Assembly: GCA_905200905.1 (NCBI GenBank)
Contig: CAJKMA010000015.1
Location: forward strand, 1 to 51,175
Direction of reading: 5' to 3'
Length of the DNA stretch: 51,175 nucleotides
DNA from: an uncultured Bacillota bacterium
Lineage (GTDB): Bacteria > Bacillota > Clostridia > Lachnospirales > Lachnospiraceae
Under the pieces are notes generated by a model. It worked only from the letters and a program-made list of their open reading frames with translations, was not told where the DNA came from and searched no databases. Position 1 is the stretch's first letter. The number at the start of each line of letters is the position of its first letter. A program made the translations under genes and the position numbers. Shown here in pieces: positions 1-6,956 of this stretch.

Positions 1-173
1 CAAGGCTGAACTATGCATGCCATCGTTTGGAAAATACGAGTGATTCTATTACAAATATTTGTCTGGATAGTGGATTTGAAAGTCAGAGAACGTTTAACCG
101 AGTATTTAAAGAAAGATATAAAATATCACCAAGTGATTATCGAAGTACTTGTGTGAAAGAGATGTTGTCATAA
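1..173 (+). CDS. AraC-family regulator, C-terminal end (partial)
   Basis: The frame is open from the window edge to a TAA at 171-173 and gives about 56 residues. They read as the second helix-turn-helix of an AraC/XylS DNA-binding domain: a segment with ICLDSGFESQRTFNR followed by FKERYKISPSDYR, which matches the family pattern (A..GF.....F.R.FK...G.SP..YR). The N-terminal sensing domain lies outside the window, so its ligand cannot be inferred. The family identification is firm from the motif; the target genes are unknown. Confidence 0.85.
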   Translation, partial: RLNYACHRLENTSDSITNICLDSGFESQRTFNRVFKERYKISPSDYRSTCVKEMLS

Positions 174-239
174 AAGGTTCTGTTGATCGAAATATTTACT
201 TTGATTTTACAGTGCTATGTATTTGATTTCATGTGTGGA

Positions 240-248
240 TGATATAAT
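240..248 (+). promoter_or_regulatory. Extended -10 promoter for the HAD phosphatase gene
   Basis: TGATATAAT fits the TGnTATAAT extended -10 consensus in the 160-bp AT-rich gap before the HAD gene. No good -35 is visible, which is usual for extended -10 promoters. The start of transcription would fall near 255, leaving a leader of about 80 nt. Position-based inference only. Confidence 0.45.
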
Positions 249-334
249 ATAAAAATATTTGTAGAAAAAAGAGTTTTATTCTATTATGAAAAGAGTAAGG
301 TGTATTCTAAAGAAACAAGAAAGGCAGGGCGCAT

Positions 335-1147
335 ATGAACATGATAAAATCCATAATCGATTTTAATGAAAAAAAAGGATTCATCTGTGATATGGATGGT
401 GTGATCTATCATGGCAATCAGATATTGCCAGGTGTTCCAGAATTCATCCAGTGGTTGCATGATGAAAAGAAAGAATATTTATTTTTGACAAATAATAGTG
501 GATATACACCACGGGAATTAAATCAGAAACTGGCAAGGATGGGACTTGATGTGCCAGAAGAACATTTTTACACCAGCGCATTGGCAACAGCCGCTTTTTT
601 AAAGGAACAGGCGGCAGGCTGTTCAGCATTTGTGATAGGAGAAGCAGGTCTCTTAAATGCACTTTATGATGTTGGCATTACAATGAATGATGTAAATCCG
701 GATTATGTTGTTGTGGGAGAGGGACGATCCTATTCATTGGATACCTTAACGAAAGCAACGAATTTAGTTCTGAAGGGAGCTAAGTTGATTGGAGCAAACT
801 CGGATGTTTCCGGACCAATCGAGAACGGAATCGCTCCTGCCTGTCGTGCATTGATTGCCCCAATTGAAATGGCAACAGGTACACAGGCATATTTCTGTGG
901 GAAACCGAATCCACTGATGATGAGAACAGGATTGAATATGCTTGGATGTCATTCAGCAGAAGCTGTAATGGTTGGGGATCGTATGGATACAGATGTGATT
1001 TCAGGAATGGAAAGTGGTATGTCTACTGTATTGGTTCTCTCTGGATGTTCAACGAAGGATACACTCAAAACTTATGCTTATCTTCCGACAATGGTATTGA
1101 ATGGAGTGGGAGATATCGCCAGTATGGCAAAAGCAAAAGAGGAATAG
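335..1147 (+). CDS. HAD-superfamily IIA phosphatase (NagD-like)
   Basis: This 270-residue protein has all HAD motifs. Motif I is DMDGV with the nucleophile D19 and acid/base D21; motif II is LTNNS near T52; the motif III lysine is K190 in GKPNP; motif IV is GDRMDTD at 214-220. The cap between motifs II and III is of the C2a type, as in NagD/AraL/p-nitrophenylphosphatase-like proteins, and the length is normal for subfamily IIA. Such enzymes dephosphorylate small phosphosugars or nucleotides in the cytoplasm; the substrate cannot be told from sequence. An ATG at 341 is an alternative start; an AGGCAGG stretch precedes 335. It appears monocistronic. Confidence 0.9.
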   Translation: MNMIKSIIDFNEKKGFICDMDGVIYHGNQILPGVPEFIQWLHDEKKEYLFLTNNSGYTPRELNQKLARMGLDVPEEHFYTSALATAAFLKEQAAGCSAFVIGEAGLLNALYDVGITMNDVNPDYVVVGEGRSYSLDTLTKATNLVLKGAKLIGANSDVSGPIENGIAPACRALIAPIEMATGTQAYFCGKPNPLMMRTGLNMLGCHSAEAVMVGDRMDTDVISGMESGMSTVLVLSGCSTKDTLKTYAYLPTMVLNGVGDIASMAKAKEE

Positions 1148-1208
1148 GCAGAAGGGAAAACATATCCATATGCGGAACATGTAAATACAATCGGCAATGA
1201 CAAAATAA

Positions 1209-1540
1209 ATAACCTTCGCATTTTCGTTATTTTATGTGGGGCTAATTTTTGCTTGTTGTGCAGCAGCCATTTTGGCGGTACAGCAATTGAATGATGGGAT
1301 TCAGTATAAACACCGGTATGAAATTTTGTCGCATTTAGGAGCGGATGAAAGGAACATGAATGGTTTGATTTTGAAACAGATGGTTTTATAGCTTTTCGTT
1401 CCTGTAGCAATTCCCATTCCTGCAAGTCTGTGAAAGCTTTTTGTATGGCAATGGTGATTAGTATTGGGTTGTTTTTTGTGGTTTATTTCATTTATTTTCT
1501 GGCAACGTATCTTGGATACCGCAAGAGAGTTCTGGAATAG
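1209..1540 (+). pseudogene. Remnant of BceB-type ABC transporter permease (C-terminal FtsX domain)
   Basis: Starting in the frame at 1209, the translation reads ITFAFSLFYVGLIFACC, then AAAILAVQQLNDG and KHRYEILSHLGAD up to a TAG at 1389-1391. This matches the penultimate helix and the conserved Q-L-(S/N)-D...RY.IL..LGA loop of BceB/VraG/YxdM permeases. After further in-frame stops, similarity resumes in another frame at 1442-1540, ending FVVYFIYFLATYLGYRKRVLE, the typical last helix and tail of that family. No start codon, stops and a frame change show it is decayed. No BceA gene is next to it, so the rest of the module has been lost. Family assignment is from memory of conserved motifs. Confidence 0.75.
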
Positions 1541-1559
1541 TTTAGCGGACAAATACAGA

Positions 1560-1590
1560 TTTAACCGAAAAACTATAGCTTTTTTCCAGA
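1560..1590 (+). other. dif-like recombination site (difSL type) upstream of xerS-like gene
   Basis: The segment contains CCGAAAAACTATA (1565-1577), then a spacer and TTTTTTCC. The half-sites GAAAAA and TTTTTTC are inverted around a short CTATAGC centre. I recall the streptococcal/lactococcal difSL site, which is recognised by XerS and sits beside xerS, as sharing the CCGAAAAACTATA core. Here it lies about 45 bp before the start of an XerS-like recombinase gene. The inverted half-sites are directly visible; the match to difSL rests on memory and on gene context. Confidence 0.6.
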
Positions 1591-1609
1591 ATCTATGGTA
1601 AACTACTCT

Positions 1610-1629
1610 CAAAATCAAGATTTTGGAGG
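1610..1629 (+). promoter_or_regulatory. Hairpin abutting the ribosome binding site of the recombinase gene
   Basis: CAAAATC-AA-GATTTTG (1610-1625) is a perfect 7-bp inverted repeat whose last base is the first base of the GGAGG ribosome binding site (1625-1629), 6 nt before the ATG at 1636. It could modulate translation or be part of the recombination locus. The structure is visible; the function is not known. Confidence 0.4.
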
Positions 1630-1635
1630 TTTCCC

Positions 1636-2694
1636 ATGGCAAAACCAATTACATACCGTGAACAAGAAAAATTAGAAAATACAGTAAAGCTCCGTGAATT
1701 TCTCATGGAGCTTCCCCCTTATGTGAAGGATTATTTCCGCGCCAAAGAACCAACTACGTCTGACAAAACCCGTTTGTCATATGCCTATGATTTACGTGTG
1801 TTTTTTCGGTTTTTACAGGAAACAAATCCTTCTTTGCAGGAAAAATCCATGGCTGATATTTCTATTGCTGATTTGGCTCTTTTACAGCCTGTAGATTTTG
1901 AGGAATTTCAGGAATATCTAAAGGCATACAAATCTCCGGAAGAAAAATTGGAAACGAATTCCCGTACAGGAATTGCCCGAAAAATGTCTTGTTTGCGTAG
2001 TTTTTACGATTATCTGTGTAAACGTCAGCTTTTGGCCTCAAATCCTGTACGTCTGGTAGACATGCCAAAAATCAAAGAAAAAGCCATTATCCAGCTAGAT
2101 CCAGATGAAGTTGCTAGTTTGTTGGATTACATAGAAAATTATGGAAAAAATCTGACTGGTGTTCAACTTTATCACTATAACAAACAAAAGTATCGTGACA
2201 TTGCCATTGTTACTCTCCTATTGGGAACGGGTGTTCGTGTATCAGAGCTAGTGGGATTAAACATTGCAGATGTGGATTTTAAAAACAATGGAATACGGAT
2301 TATGCGAAAAGGTGGGAATGAAATGATTGTTTATTTTGGTGAAGAGGTGGAAGGAGCCTTAAAAGATTATTTGGAAATTTCCAGAAATGCTATCACGCCT
2401 GTATCCGGTCATGAAGAGGCATTATTTCTTTCTGGACAACGGAAACGCATCAGTGTAGATGCAGTAGAAAAAATGGTAAAAAAATATGCTTCTGCTGTTT
2501 CGGTAAAAACCATTACCCCGCACAAATTGCGAAGTACTTACGGCACAGCTCTTTACCGAGAGACCGGTGACATCTACCTGGTGGCAGATGTCTTAGGACA
2601 TGCAGATGTAAATACTACGAAAAAACATTATGCAAAATTAAGTGATTCCAGACGACGGGCTGCTTCCAAAGCCGTTACCTTAAGAGAAAAATAA
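1636..2694 (+). CDS. xerS: XerS-like tyrosine recombinase
   Basis: This 352-residue protein has a SAM-like core-binding domain (about 25-140) and a catalytic domain with the full tyrosine recombinase set: R201 (GTGVRVSEL), K225, H296 and R299 (TPHKLR), H322 (LGH) and nucleophile Y332. Length and segments such as the YNKQKYRD(I/L)AI stretch and VEKMVKKYA...TPHKLR recall XerS, the single chromosome-dimer recombinase of streptococci, rather than XerC/XerD. Upstream GGAGG fixes the ATG at 1636, and a dif-like site lies about 45 bp further upstream, as for xerS. Its 3' end overlaps the convergent HD gene by 15 bp. It could also be a phage-derived integrase, but no phage or ICE genes adjoin it. Confidence 0.8.
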   Translation: MAKPITYREQEKLENTVKLREFLMELPPYVKDYFRAKEPTTSDKTRLSYAYDLRVFFRFLQETNPSLQEKSMADISIADLALLQPVDFEEFQEYLKAYKSPEEKLETNSRTGIARKMSCLRSFYDYLCKRQLLASNPVRLVDMPKIKEKAIIQLDPDEVASLLDYIENYGKNLTGVQLYHYNKQKYRDIAIVTLLLGTGVRVSELVGLNIADVDFKNNGIRIMRKGGNEMIVYFGEEVEGALKDYLEISRNAITPVSGHEEALFLSGQRKRISVDAVEKMVKKYASAVSVKTITPHKLRSTYGTALYRETGDIYLVADVLGHADVNTTKKHYAKLSDSRRRAASKAVTLREK

Positions 2695-3264
2695 GAGTTC
2701 TCTAAGAGGCATACGGATTTTGTCTTCAAAATAGTCTTTCAAGGCTAGATTTTTCTTCCATTTTTTTTGAGGATAGCTGCCGTAGCGATGCTTCACATCT
2801 TCCATGCGGGTGAGCATATCCACTGGACCGTTTGGCATGGCAATGGAATCACACACTTGAATTAAACGGTCATAGTCATCGTATTCATAGGATTCTAAAA
2901 GACTTTGAATTTGCGTTAGCTCCTGTTTCGTTACATCCCACTCTCCTACATACATTTCTAAGTTTTTTACTGGAAAAGAATGGGTAATACTGATTTTGGC
3001 TGCTTCTTCATAACCTAGGGACATAAGGTACAAATAACCATCTAAGACATGGCGGAGATAAGAAAATCCAAAACGCCTGCCAATGTCATGGAGCAGGCCC
3101 AAGAGGTATGCTTTTGTTTCATCCAAATTTGGGCAATAGGCTGCAATTTTATAAGCACATTGGGCAGTGACAATGGAATGGTCTTTCCAGGGACCTGGAT
3201 TCATAATATAAGATTCCTTTAGCAAAGCAAAGGCTTCTTCTTTTGTAGGTAACATAGTTTTCAT
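2680..3264 (-). CDS. HD-domain phosphohydrolase
   Basis: This 194-residue protein carries the HD signature: H29, H59-D60 in LLHDIGRR, H95 and a later conserved aspartate. HD proteins of this size are metal-dependent phosphohydrolases acting on nucleotides or similar small substrates; the substrate is not identifiable here. It is the last of three minus-strand genes (acetyltransferase, oxidoreductase, this gene), with 17 bp between the oxidoreductase stop and this... reading frame in reverse order: transcription would enter from the right-hand side, so it lies downstream of the oxidoreductase. Its stop overlaps the end of the recombinase gene convergently. Confidence 0.75.
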   Translation of the reverse strand: MKTMLPTKEEAFALLKESYIMNPGPWKDHSIVTAQCAYKIAAYCPNLDETKAYLLGLLHDIGRRFGFSYLRHVLDGYLYLMSLGYEEAAKISITHSFPVKNLEMYVGEWDVTKQELTQIQSLLESYEYDDYDRLIQVCDSIAMPNGPVDMLTRMEDVKHRYGSYPQKKWKKNLALKDYFEDKIRMPLRELLFFS

Positions 3265-3281
3265 CTCCTTGGTTTTTTACT

Positions 3282-4643
3282 TCATTTTTTTAGAGAACAG
3301 GATGGCGAAAGTGAGGTCTGGGATGGACCATTTAAGAGAGTTCCCTGTTTATCAAATCTGGAACCGTGACAGGGACAATCCCAGCTTTCTTCTTCTGGAT
3401 TCCACTCCAATTGACATCCCATGTGGGGGCAAACAGGAGGCTTTTCTGGGTTTTGGGAGGCCAGCAATTGTCTGGTAAGACCTTTTACAGAATGTCCTCC
3501 TTCCTTGCACATAAAAGGAATATCTACAGAGGAAAAGCGTTTGGGTGTAAATACACCTTCCCAGGGATTGTCTCTTTCTAAAATCAAATCCCTCAAGAGT
3601 ATAGCTGCAACCATGGAACTTGTCATACCCCATTTTTGAAATCCAGCTGCAACGTACCAGTTTGGCTTGCTTTTTGCATAGGGACCAATATAGGGGAGCC
3701 CATCTGAGGTGATTCCATCTTGAGCAGACCAGCAGCATATCTCTCGACCTTTCGGAAACCATTGTGCTGCAAGAGTGCGAAGTTGTTGGTATTTAGAAAC
3801 AGTAGACTCCTCTCCGGTCCGGTGTCCCATTCCTCCAAAAAGTAAATAAGAACCATAATTGCGGAAAGAAAAACTCTGCTTTCCATTTCCAATATACATT
3901 CCATTGGTTTTCATACCATGGTCTTCTAATGCAAGTACATAAGAACGTTCCTGGTGAATACGGGCAAAATATGCCCCTGGAAAATTCAAAAAAGGAATAT
4001 GACAGGTAAAAATAATCTTTTCCGCTTTTACTGTACCGGATTTTGTATAGGCAGTGTTCTCTTCTACTTTGTAAACTGGACTGTGTTCATAGATAACCAG
4101 ATGTTCCGATAAGGAATAGAGAAATTTTAAAGGATGAAATTGTGCCTGATTCTGGAATGTTACGGCTCCCCATACAGGGAAAGGTAGAGTCAGATTTTCT
4201 TGTACCAGAGAAGCAGGAAGTCCCAGACTTGTTGCTGCCTGCACTTCCAGTTCAAGGTCTTTTTTGCTTTTCCCATAGACAAAAGAGGATTGTTTTTCAA
4301 AATCACAGGCAATCTGTTCTGTATTTATGATGTTTTCATACTCCTGGATAGTAGCCTGGTTTGCACTGGCATAGATTCTTGCCTTCTCGGTGCCCAATTT
4401 TTTCAGAAAGCCATGGTAGCAAAGTCCATGTTGAGAAGTGATTTTTGCAGTTGTATTTCGTGTCTGGCCGCTTCCTATGCGGTCTGCTTCCAGAACAAGA
4501 ACTTTTTTTCCAGATTTATGCAGCTGATAAGCAGTTAGAATCCCTGCCATGCCGCCTCCGATTACAAGAATTTCGGTTTCTAAATTTTCTTTTAATGTCT
4601 GTCTTTCCTGTATCTGACAGGTTTCCCACCACAATGAATGCAT
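3282..4643 (-). CDS. FAD-dependent oxidoreductase with C-terminal Rieske domain
   Basis: The 453-residue protein starts with an ADP-binding fold (VIGGGMAG, 28-34) of the DAO/glycine-oxidase type and ends with a Rieske [2Fe-2S] domain. The cluster ligands C405-x-H407 and C423-x2-H426 are present, and C410 and C425 sit at the usual disulphide positions (CPHMGC and CPCHGS). This architecture matches YhfW-like proteins of Firmicutes. The FAD domain probably oxidises an amine or amino acid and passes electrons through the iron-sulphur cluster; the substrate is unknown. GGAGG 7 nt before the ATG supports the start. It sits between the acetyltransferase and the HD gene in one apparent transcription unit. 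Confidence 0.85.
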   Translation of the reverse strand: MHSLWWETCQIQERQTLKENLETEILVIGGGMAGILTAYQLHKSGKKVLVLEADRIGSGQTRNTTAKITSQHGLCYHGFLKKLGTEKARIYASANQATIQEYENIINTEQIACDFEKQSSFVYGKSKKDLELEVQAATSLGLPASLVQENLTLPFPVWGAVTFQNQAQFHPLKFLYSLSEHLVIYEHSPVYKVEENTAYTKSGTVKAEKIIFTCHIPFLNFPGAYFARIHQERSYVLALEDHGMKTNGMYIGNGKQSFSFRNYGSYLLFGGMGHRTGEESTVSKYQQLRTLAAQWFPKGREICCWSAQDGITSDGLPYIGPYAKSKPNWYVAAGFQKWGMTSSMVAAILLRDLILERDNPWEGVFTPKRFSSVDIPFMCKEGGHSVKGLTRQLLASQNPEKPPVCPHMGCQLEWNPEEESWDCPCHGSRFDKQGTLLNGPSQTSLSPSCSLKK

Positions 4644-4654
4644 TTGTTATCCTC

Positions 4655-4696
4655 CATACTAGAATTTTGGTTCAAGAACCTTATTTTTCTAGTATG
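4655..4696. repeat. Nested inverted repeat between acetyltransferase and oxidoreductase
   Basis: CATACTAGAA (4655-4664) and TTCTAGTATG (4687-4696) are a perfect 10-bp inverted repeat. Inside it, GGTTC-AA-GAACC forms a second perfect inverted repeat. The outer arm overlaps the stop codon of the acetyltransferase gene (TAG at 4691-4689) and abuts the GGAGG of the oxidoreductase. It may act as an attenuator or mRNA processing site, or as an operator; the sequence shows the structure only. Confidence 0.5.
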
Positions 4697-5102
4697 AACA
4701 GTTTTTTTCAATCTTAGTCCAGGCTTCTTCATCAAATTTCCGGTTTTTGTAATAGTATTTTTTATCCTCCTCTGTGATTTCACGTATCACACGACATGGA
4801 TTTCCTGCTGCTACCATATTGTCTGGAATATCCTTTGTCACCACACTTCCAGCTCCAATAACAAAAAAGTTTTCTCCTACTTCAATGTGAGAACCATAAT
4901 CACAATAAAAAGGTGGCATGACCATAATATTCTTATGTGAACCTCCAATGATTTTGCCAAGAAGTTGGCTAAGTGTCTGAAAATCAGAAGGGTCTGTAGT
5001 ATTAAATTCCCGTAAAAGTCTTCGGGTCACTTTCTGCTCCTCCATCACTGCTTCATCTGCAATATATGGAAGTTCCAGATCTCTTCGTGTAATATTATCC
5101 AT
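4689..5102 (-). CDS. Maltose/galactoside O-acetyltransferase-like protein with internal deletion
   Basis: About 137 residues from the ATG at 5102, preceded by AAAGGA at 9 nt; upstream ATGs at 5111 and 5120 have poorer ribosome sites. The N-terminal half matches the Maa/LacA family (LLREFNTTDP..., then PPFYCDYGSHIEVGENFF). The sequence then jumps at about position 4860 straight to VIGAGSVVTKDIPDN, which belongs to the last coils of the hexapeptide beta-helix. Family members are about 185-200 residues, so roughly 60 are missing, including the stretch with the catalytic histidine (the ...GHP... segment). The reading frame is intact, so an in-frame deletion is likely, and acetyltransferase activity is unlikely. 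Confidence 0.75.
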   Translation of the reverse strand: MDNITRRDLELPYIADEAVMEEQKVTRRLLREFNTTDPSDFQTLSQLLGKIIGGSHKNIMVMPPFYCDYGSHIEVGENFFVIGAGSVVTKDIPDNMVAAGNPCRVIREITEEDKKYYYKNRKFDEEAWTKIEKNCSY

Positions 5103-5123
5103 GGGTTTCATTCCTTTCATGTC

Positions 5124-5151
5124 TTTACATTTCTTATTCTTCCGATATAAT
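5124..5151 (+). promoter_or_regulatory. Promoter of the response regulator gene at 5212
   Basis: TTTACA (5124-5129), a 16-bp spacer and TATAAT (5146-5151) lie in the gap between the divergent acetyltransferase and regulator genes. Both elements are close to the sigma-A consensus. The predicted start of transcription is near 5158, about 55 nt before the ATG. Confidence 0.55.
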
Positions 5152-5211
5152 GATAGTATATTTTGGAAAGAGATTCAATGTATATTTGAGAAAGGAACAT
5201 AGAGAATAGCT

Positions 5212-5889
5212 ATGACAAAGATTTTACTTATAGAGGATGATGCTACCATTAATGCTCTCATACAGGAATTTCTTCAGGACAAAGGGTGCTGCTGCACTCA
5301 GGCTTTTTCCGGTACAGAGGGCAGATTGCTGGTAGATATGGAAGAGTTTGAACTGATTTTACTAGACTTGATGATTCCAGGTATGAGCGGACAAGATTTG
5401 CTGGAATATATTCGCTCTAGTTCCCAAACTCCGGTCATTGTGCTTTCAGCAAGAACAGCTCTTGAGGATAAAGTGGAATTGCTTGGAATGGGGGCAGATG
5501 ATTATCTGACAAAGCCTTTTGAGCTGGAAGAATTATGGGCAAGGATTCAGGTGCAGCTTCGCCGCACACAAGGTACACCTCCATTGGGGCAATCCGTCCT
5601 CAAATACAGAGACTGGACATTAAATCTTCAGGAACGAAGTTTTGCAGCGAAAGGAGTACCTATTGAACTGACTTCACATGAAATGGGCATTCTAAAGCTT
5701 CTGATAAAATATCCAAAAAAGGTATTTACAAAGCAGGAAATCTTTGAAGCTGTATGGCAGCAGGATTATTTTGTAGAAGATAAAACCATTCATGTGCATA
5801 TCAGCAATATCAGGGCAAAACTTAAGAAAACAGGAACAGACCAATACATCCAAACGGTATGGGGAATTGGTTTTAAACTATGTGAGTAA
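5212..5889 (+). CDS. OmpR/PhoB-family response regulator
   Basis: 225 residues: receiver domain with the acidic pair in IEDD, the phosphoacceptor aspartate in LLDLMIPG and the conserved lysine in LTKPF, followed by a winged-helix DNA-binding domain ending QTVWGIGFKL. It is the first gene of a plus-strand cluster with an ABC ATPase, a permease and a sensor kinase (to 8742). This order resembles peptide-antibiotic (lantibiotic or bacitracin) sensing and export modules. The 119-bp gap behind it holds a direct-repeat box that this regulator could bind. Confidence 0.9.
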   Translation: MTKILLIEDDATINALIQEFLQDKGCCCTQAFSGTEGRLLVDMEEFELILLDLMIPGMSGQDLLEYIRSSSQTPVIVLSARTALEDKVELLGMGADDYLTKPFELEELWARIQVQLRRTQGTPPLGQSVLKYRDWTLNLQERSFAAKGVPIELTSHEMGILKLLIKYPKKVFTKQEIFEAVWQQDYFVEDKTIHVHISNIRAKLKKTGTDQYIQTVWGIGFKLCE

Positions 5890-5905
5890 GGAGAAATCTT
5901 TATAC

Positions 5906-5923
5906 TTTCTTTAACATTTCTTT
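5906..5923 (+). promoter_or_regulatory. Candidate response-regulator box before the ABC genes
   Basis: TTTCTTT-N4-TTTCTTT is a direct repeat with an 11-bp period, the spacing used by OmpR-family dimers. It lies upstream of TTGAAA and TATATT-like promoter elements and about 85 bp before the ABC ATPase start at 6009. The binding protein is inferred to be the adjacent regulator. Confidence 0.35.
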
Positions 5924-6008
5924 GCGTTTTTTGAAACTCTATATTCTATCATAAAGAGGAAAGCTGATACAGAGTTTTACAATTTAAACAGCAAAGAAGG
6001 AGGAATTT

Positions 6009-6956
6009 ATGGAGTATATCATTGAGACAAAAAATTTATGTAAATCCTATGAGAAAAAGGCGGCTGTAACCTCTTTAAACATGCATGTGCCTTCTGGAGA
6101 AATCTATGGATTTATTGGAAGAAATGGTTCTGGGAAGTCTACAACCCTAAAAATGCTTTGCGGTTTAGTCCACCCCACAGAGGGAAGCATCCGGCTATTT
6201 GGTGAAACAATGTTGCAGGATGCTGTGTATCGCCGAATAGGTGTTTTGATTGAAACAGCAGGATTAGAGCCCGGTTGTACTGCTTATGAAAATATGCTTT
6301 ATAAGGCTATGTTTATGGGAATTGTGGAGCCTAAGAAACAGATTCAGGAGCTTTTAACACAGGTAGGATTAGAAACTGAAAACAAAAAGAAAGTAAAACA
6401 GTTTTCTATGGGTATGAAGCAGAGACTTGGAATTGCCATGGCTCTGCTTGGCGGACCAGATTTATTGATTTTGGATGAACCGATTAATGGTTTGGACCCA
6501 GAAGGTATGAACCAGATTCGGAACCTTTTGGTAGACCTGAATCAAAAGAAAGGAATCACCATTTTAATTAGCTCCCATATTCTTGGAGAATTAGAGAAAA
6601 TGGCAACACACTATGGGATTCTAAAAGATGGATACTTGGTAAAAGAAATTTCCAGAGAAGATTTGATTTCCCAGTGTAAGGATTATCTTTATCTGAAAGT
6701 ACAGGATTCCCAAATGGCTGCTGTTGTGTTAGAGCAAAAATTGGGATTGTGTGATTATGAAGTACATCCAGACGGGGAAATCCGTATTTTCCAGAATTTG
6801 AGCCCTGCACACATTACCAGTGCTCTGTCAAAAGCAGGTATCTCTGTTTATGCCATTTATCCTCATCAGCAGGATTTAGAAGGCTATTTCATGGAACTGA
6901 TGGGACAGGATACACAAAAATCTTCATCCAGAAAAGGAGGGAGACATCATGCTTAA
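6009..6956 (+). CDS. ABC transporter ATPase (BcrA/lantibiotic-immunity type)
   Basis: The 315-residue ATPase has Walker A (GRNGSGKST), a signature in FSMGMKQRLGIAMALL, Walker B (LLILDEP) and a C-terminal extension of about 90 residues as in BcrA/MutF-type ATPases. GGAGG precedes the ATG by a normal spacing. Its stop overlaps the permease start by 8 nt (ATGCTTAA), indicating translational coupling. With the permease it probably exports or removes an antimicrobial peptide from the membrane. The substrate is not known. Confidence 0.88.
   Translation: MEYIIETKNLCKSYEKKAAVTSLNMHVPSGEIYGFIGRNGSGKSTTLKMLCGLVHPTEGSIRLFGETMLQDAVYRRIGVLIETAGLEPGCTAYENMLYKAMFMGIVEPKKQIQELLTQVGLETENKKKVKQFSMGMKQRLGIAMALLGGPDLLILDEPINGLDPEGMNQIRNLLVDLNQKKGITILISSHILGELEKMATHYGILKDGYLVKEISREDLISQCKDYLYLKVQDSQMAAVVLEQKLGLCDYEVHPDGEIRIFQNLSPAHITSALSKAGISVYAIYPHQQDLEGYFMELMGQDTQKSSSRKGGRHHA

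Noticed and set aside
1078..1425. Minus-strand reading frame of about 115 codons over the BceB remnant
   Set aside because: It overlaps the HAD gene end, has no ribosome site and its product shows no protein-like pattern, while the plus strand carries clear FtsX remnants.
1636..2694. Phage or ICE integrase marking a mobile element
   Set aside because: No phage, relaxase or conjugation genes adjoin it, and sequence style plus the dif-like site favour a housekeeping XerS role.
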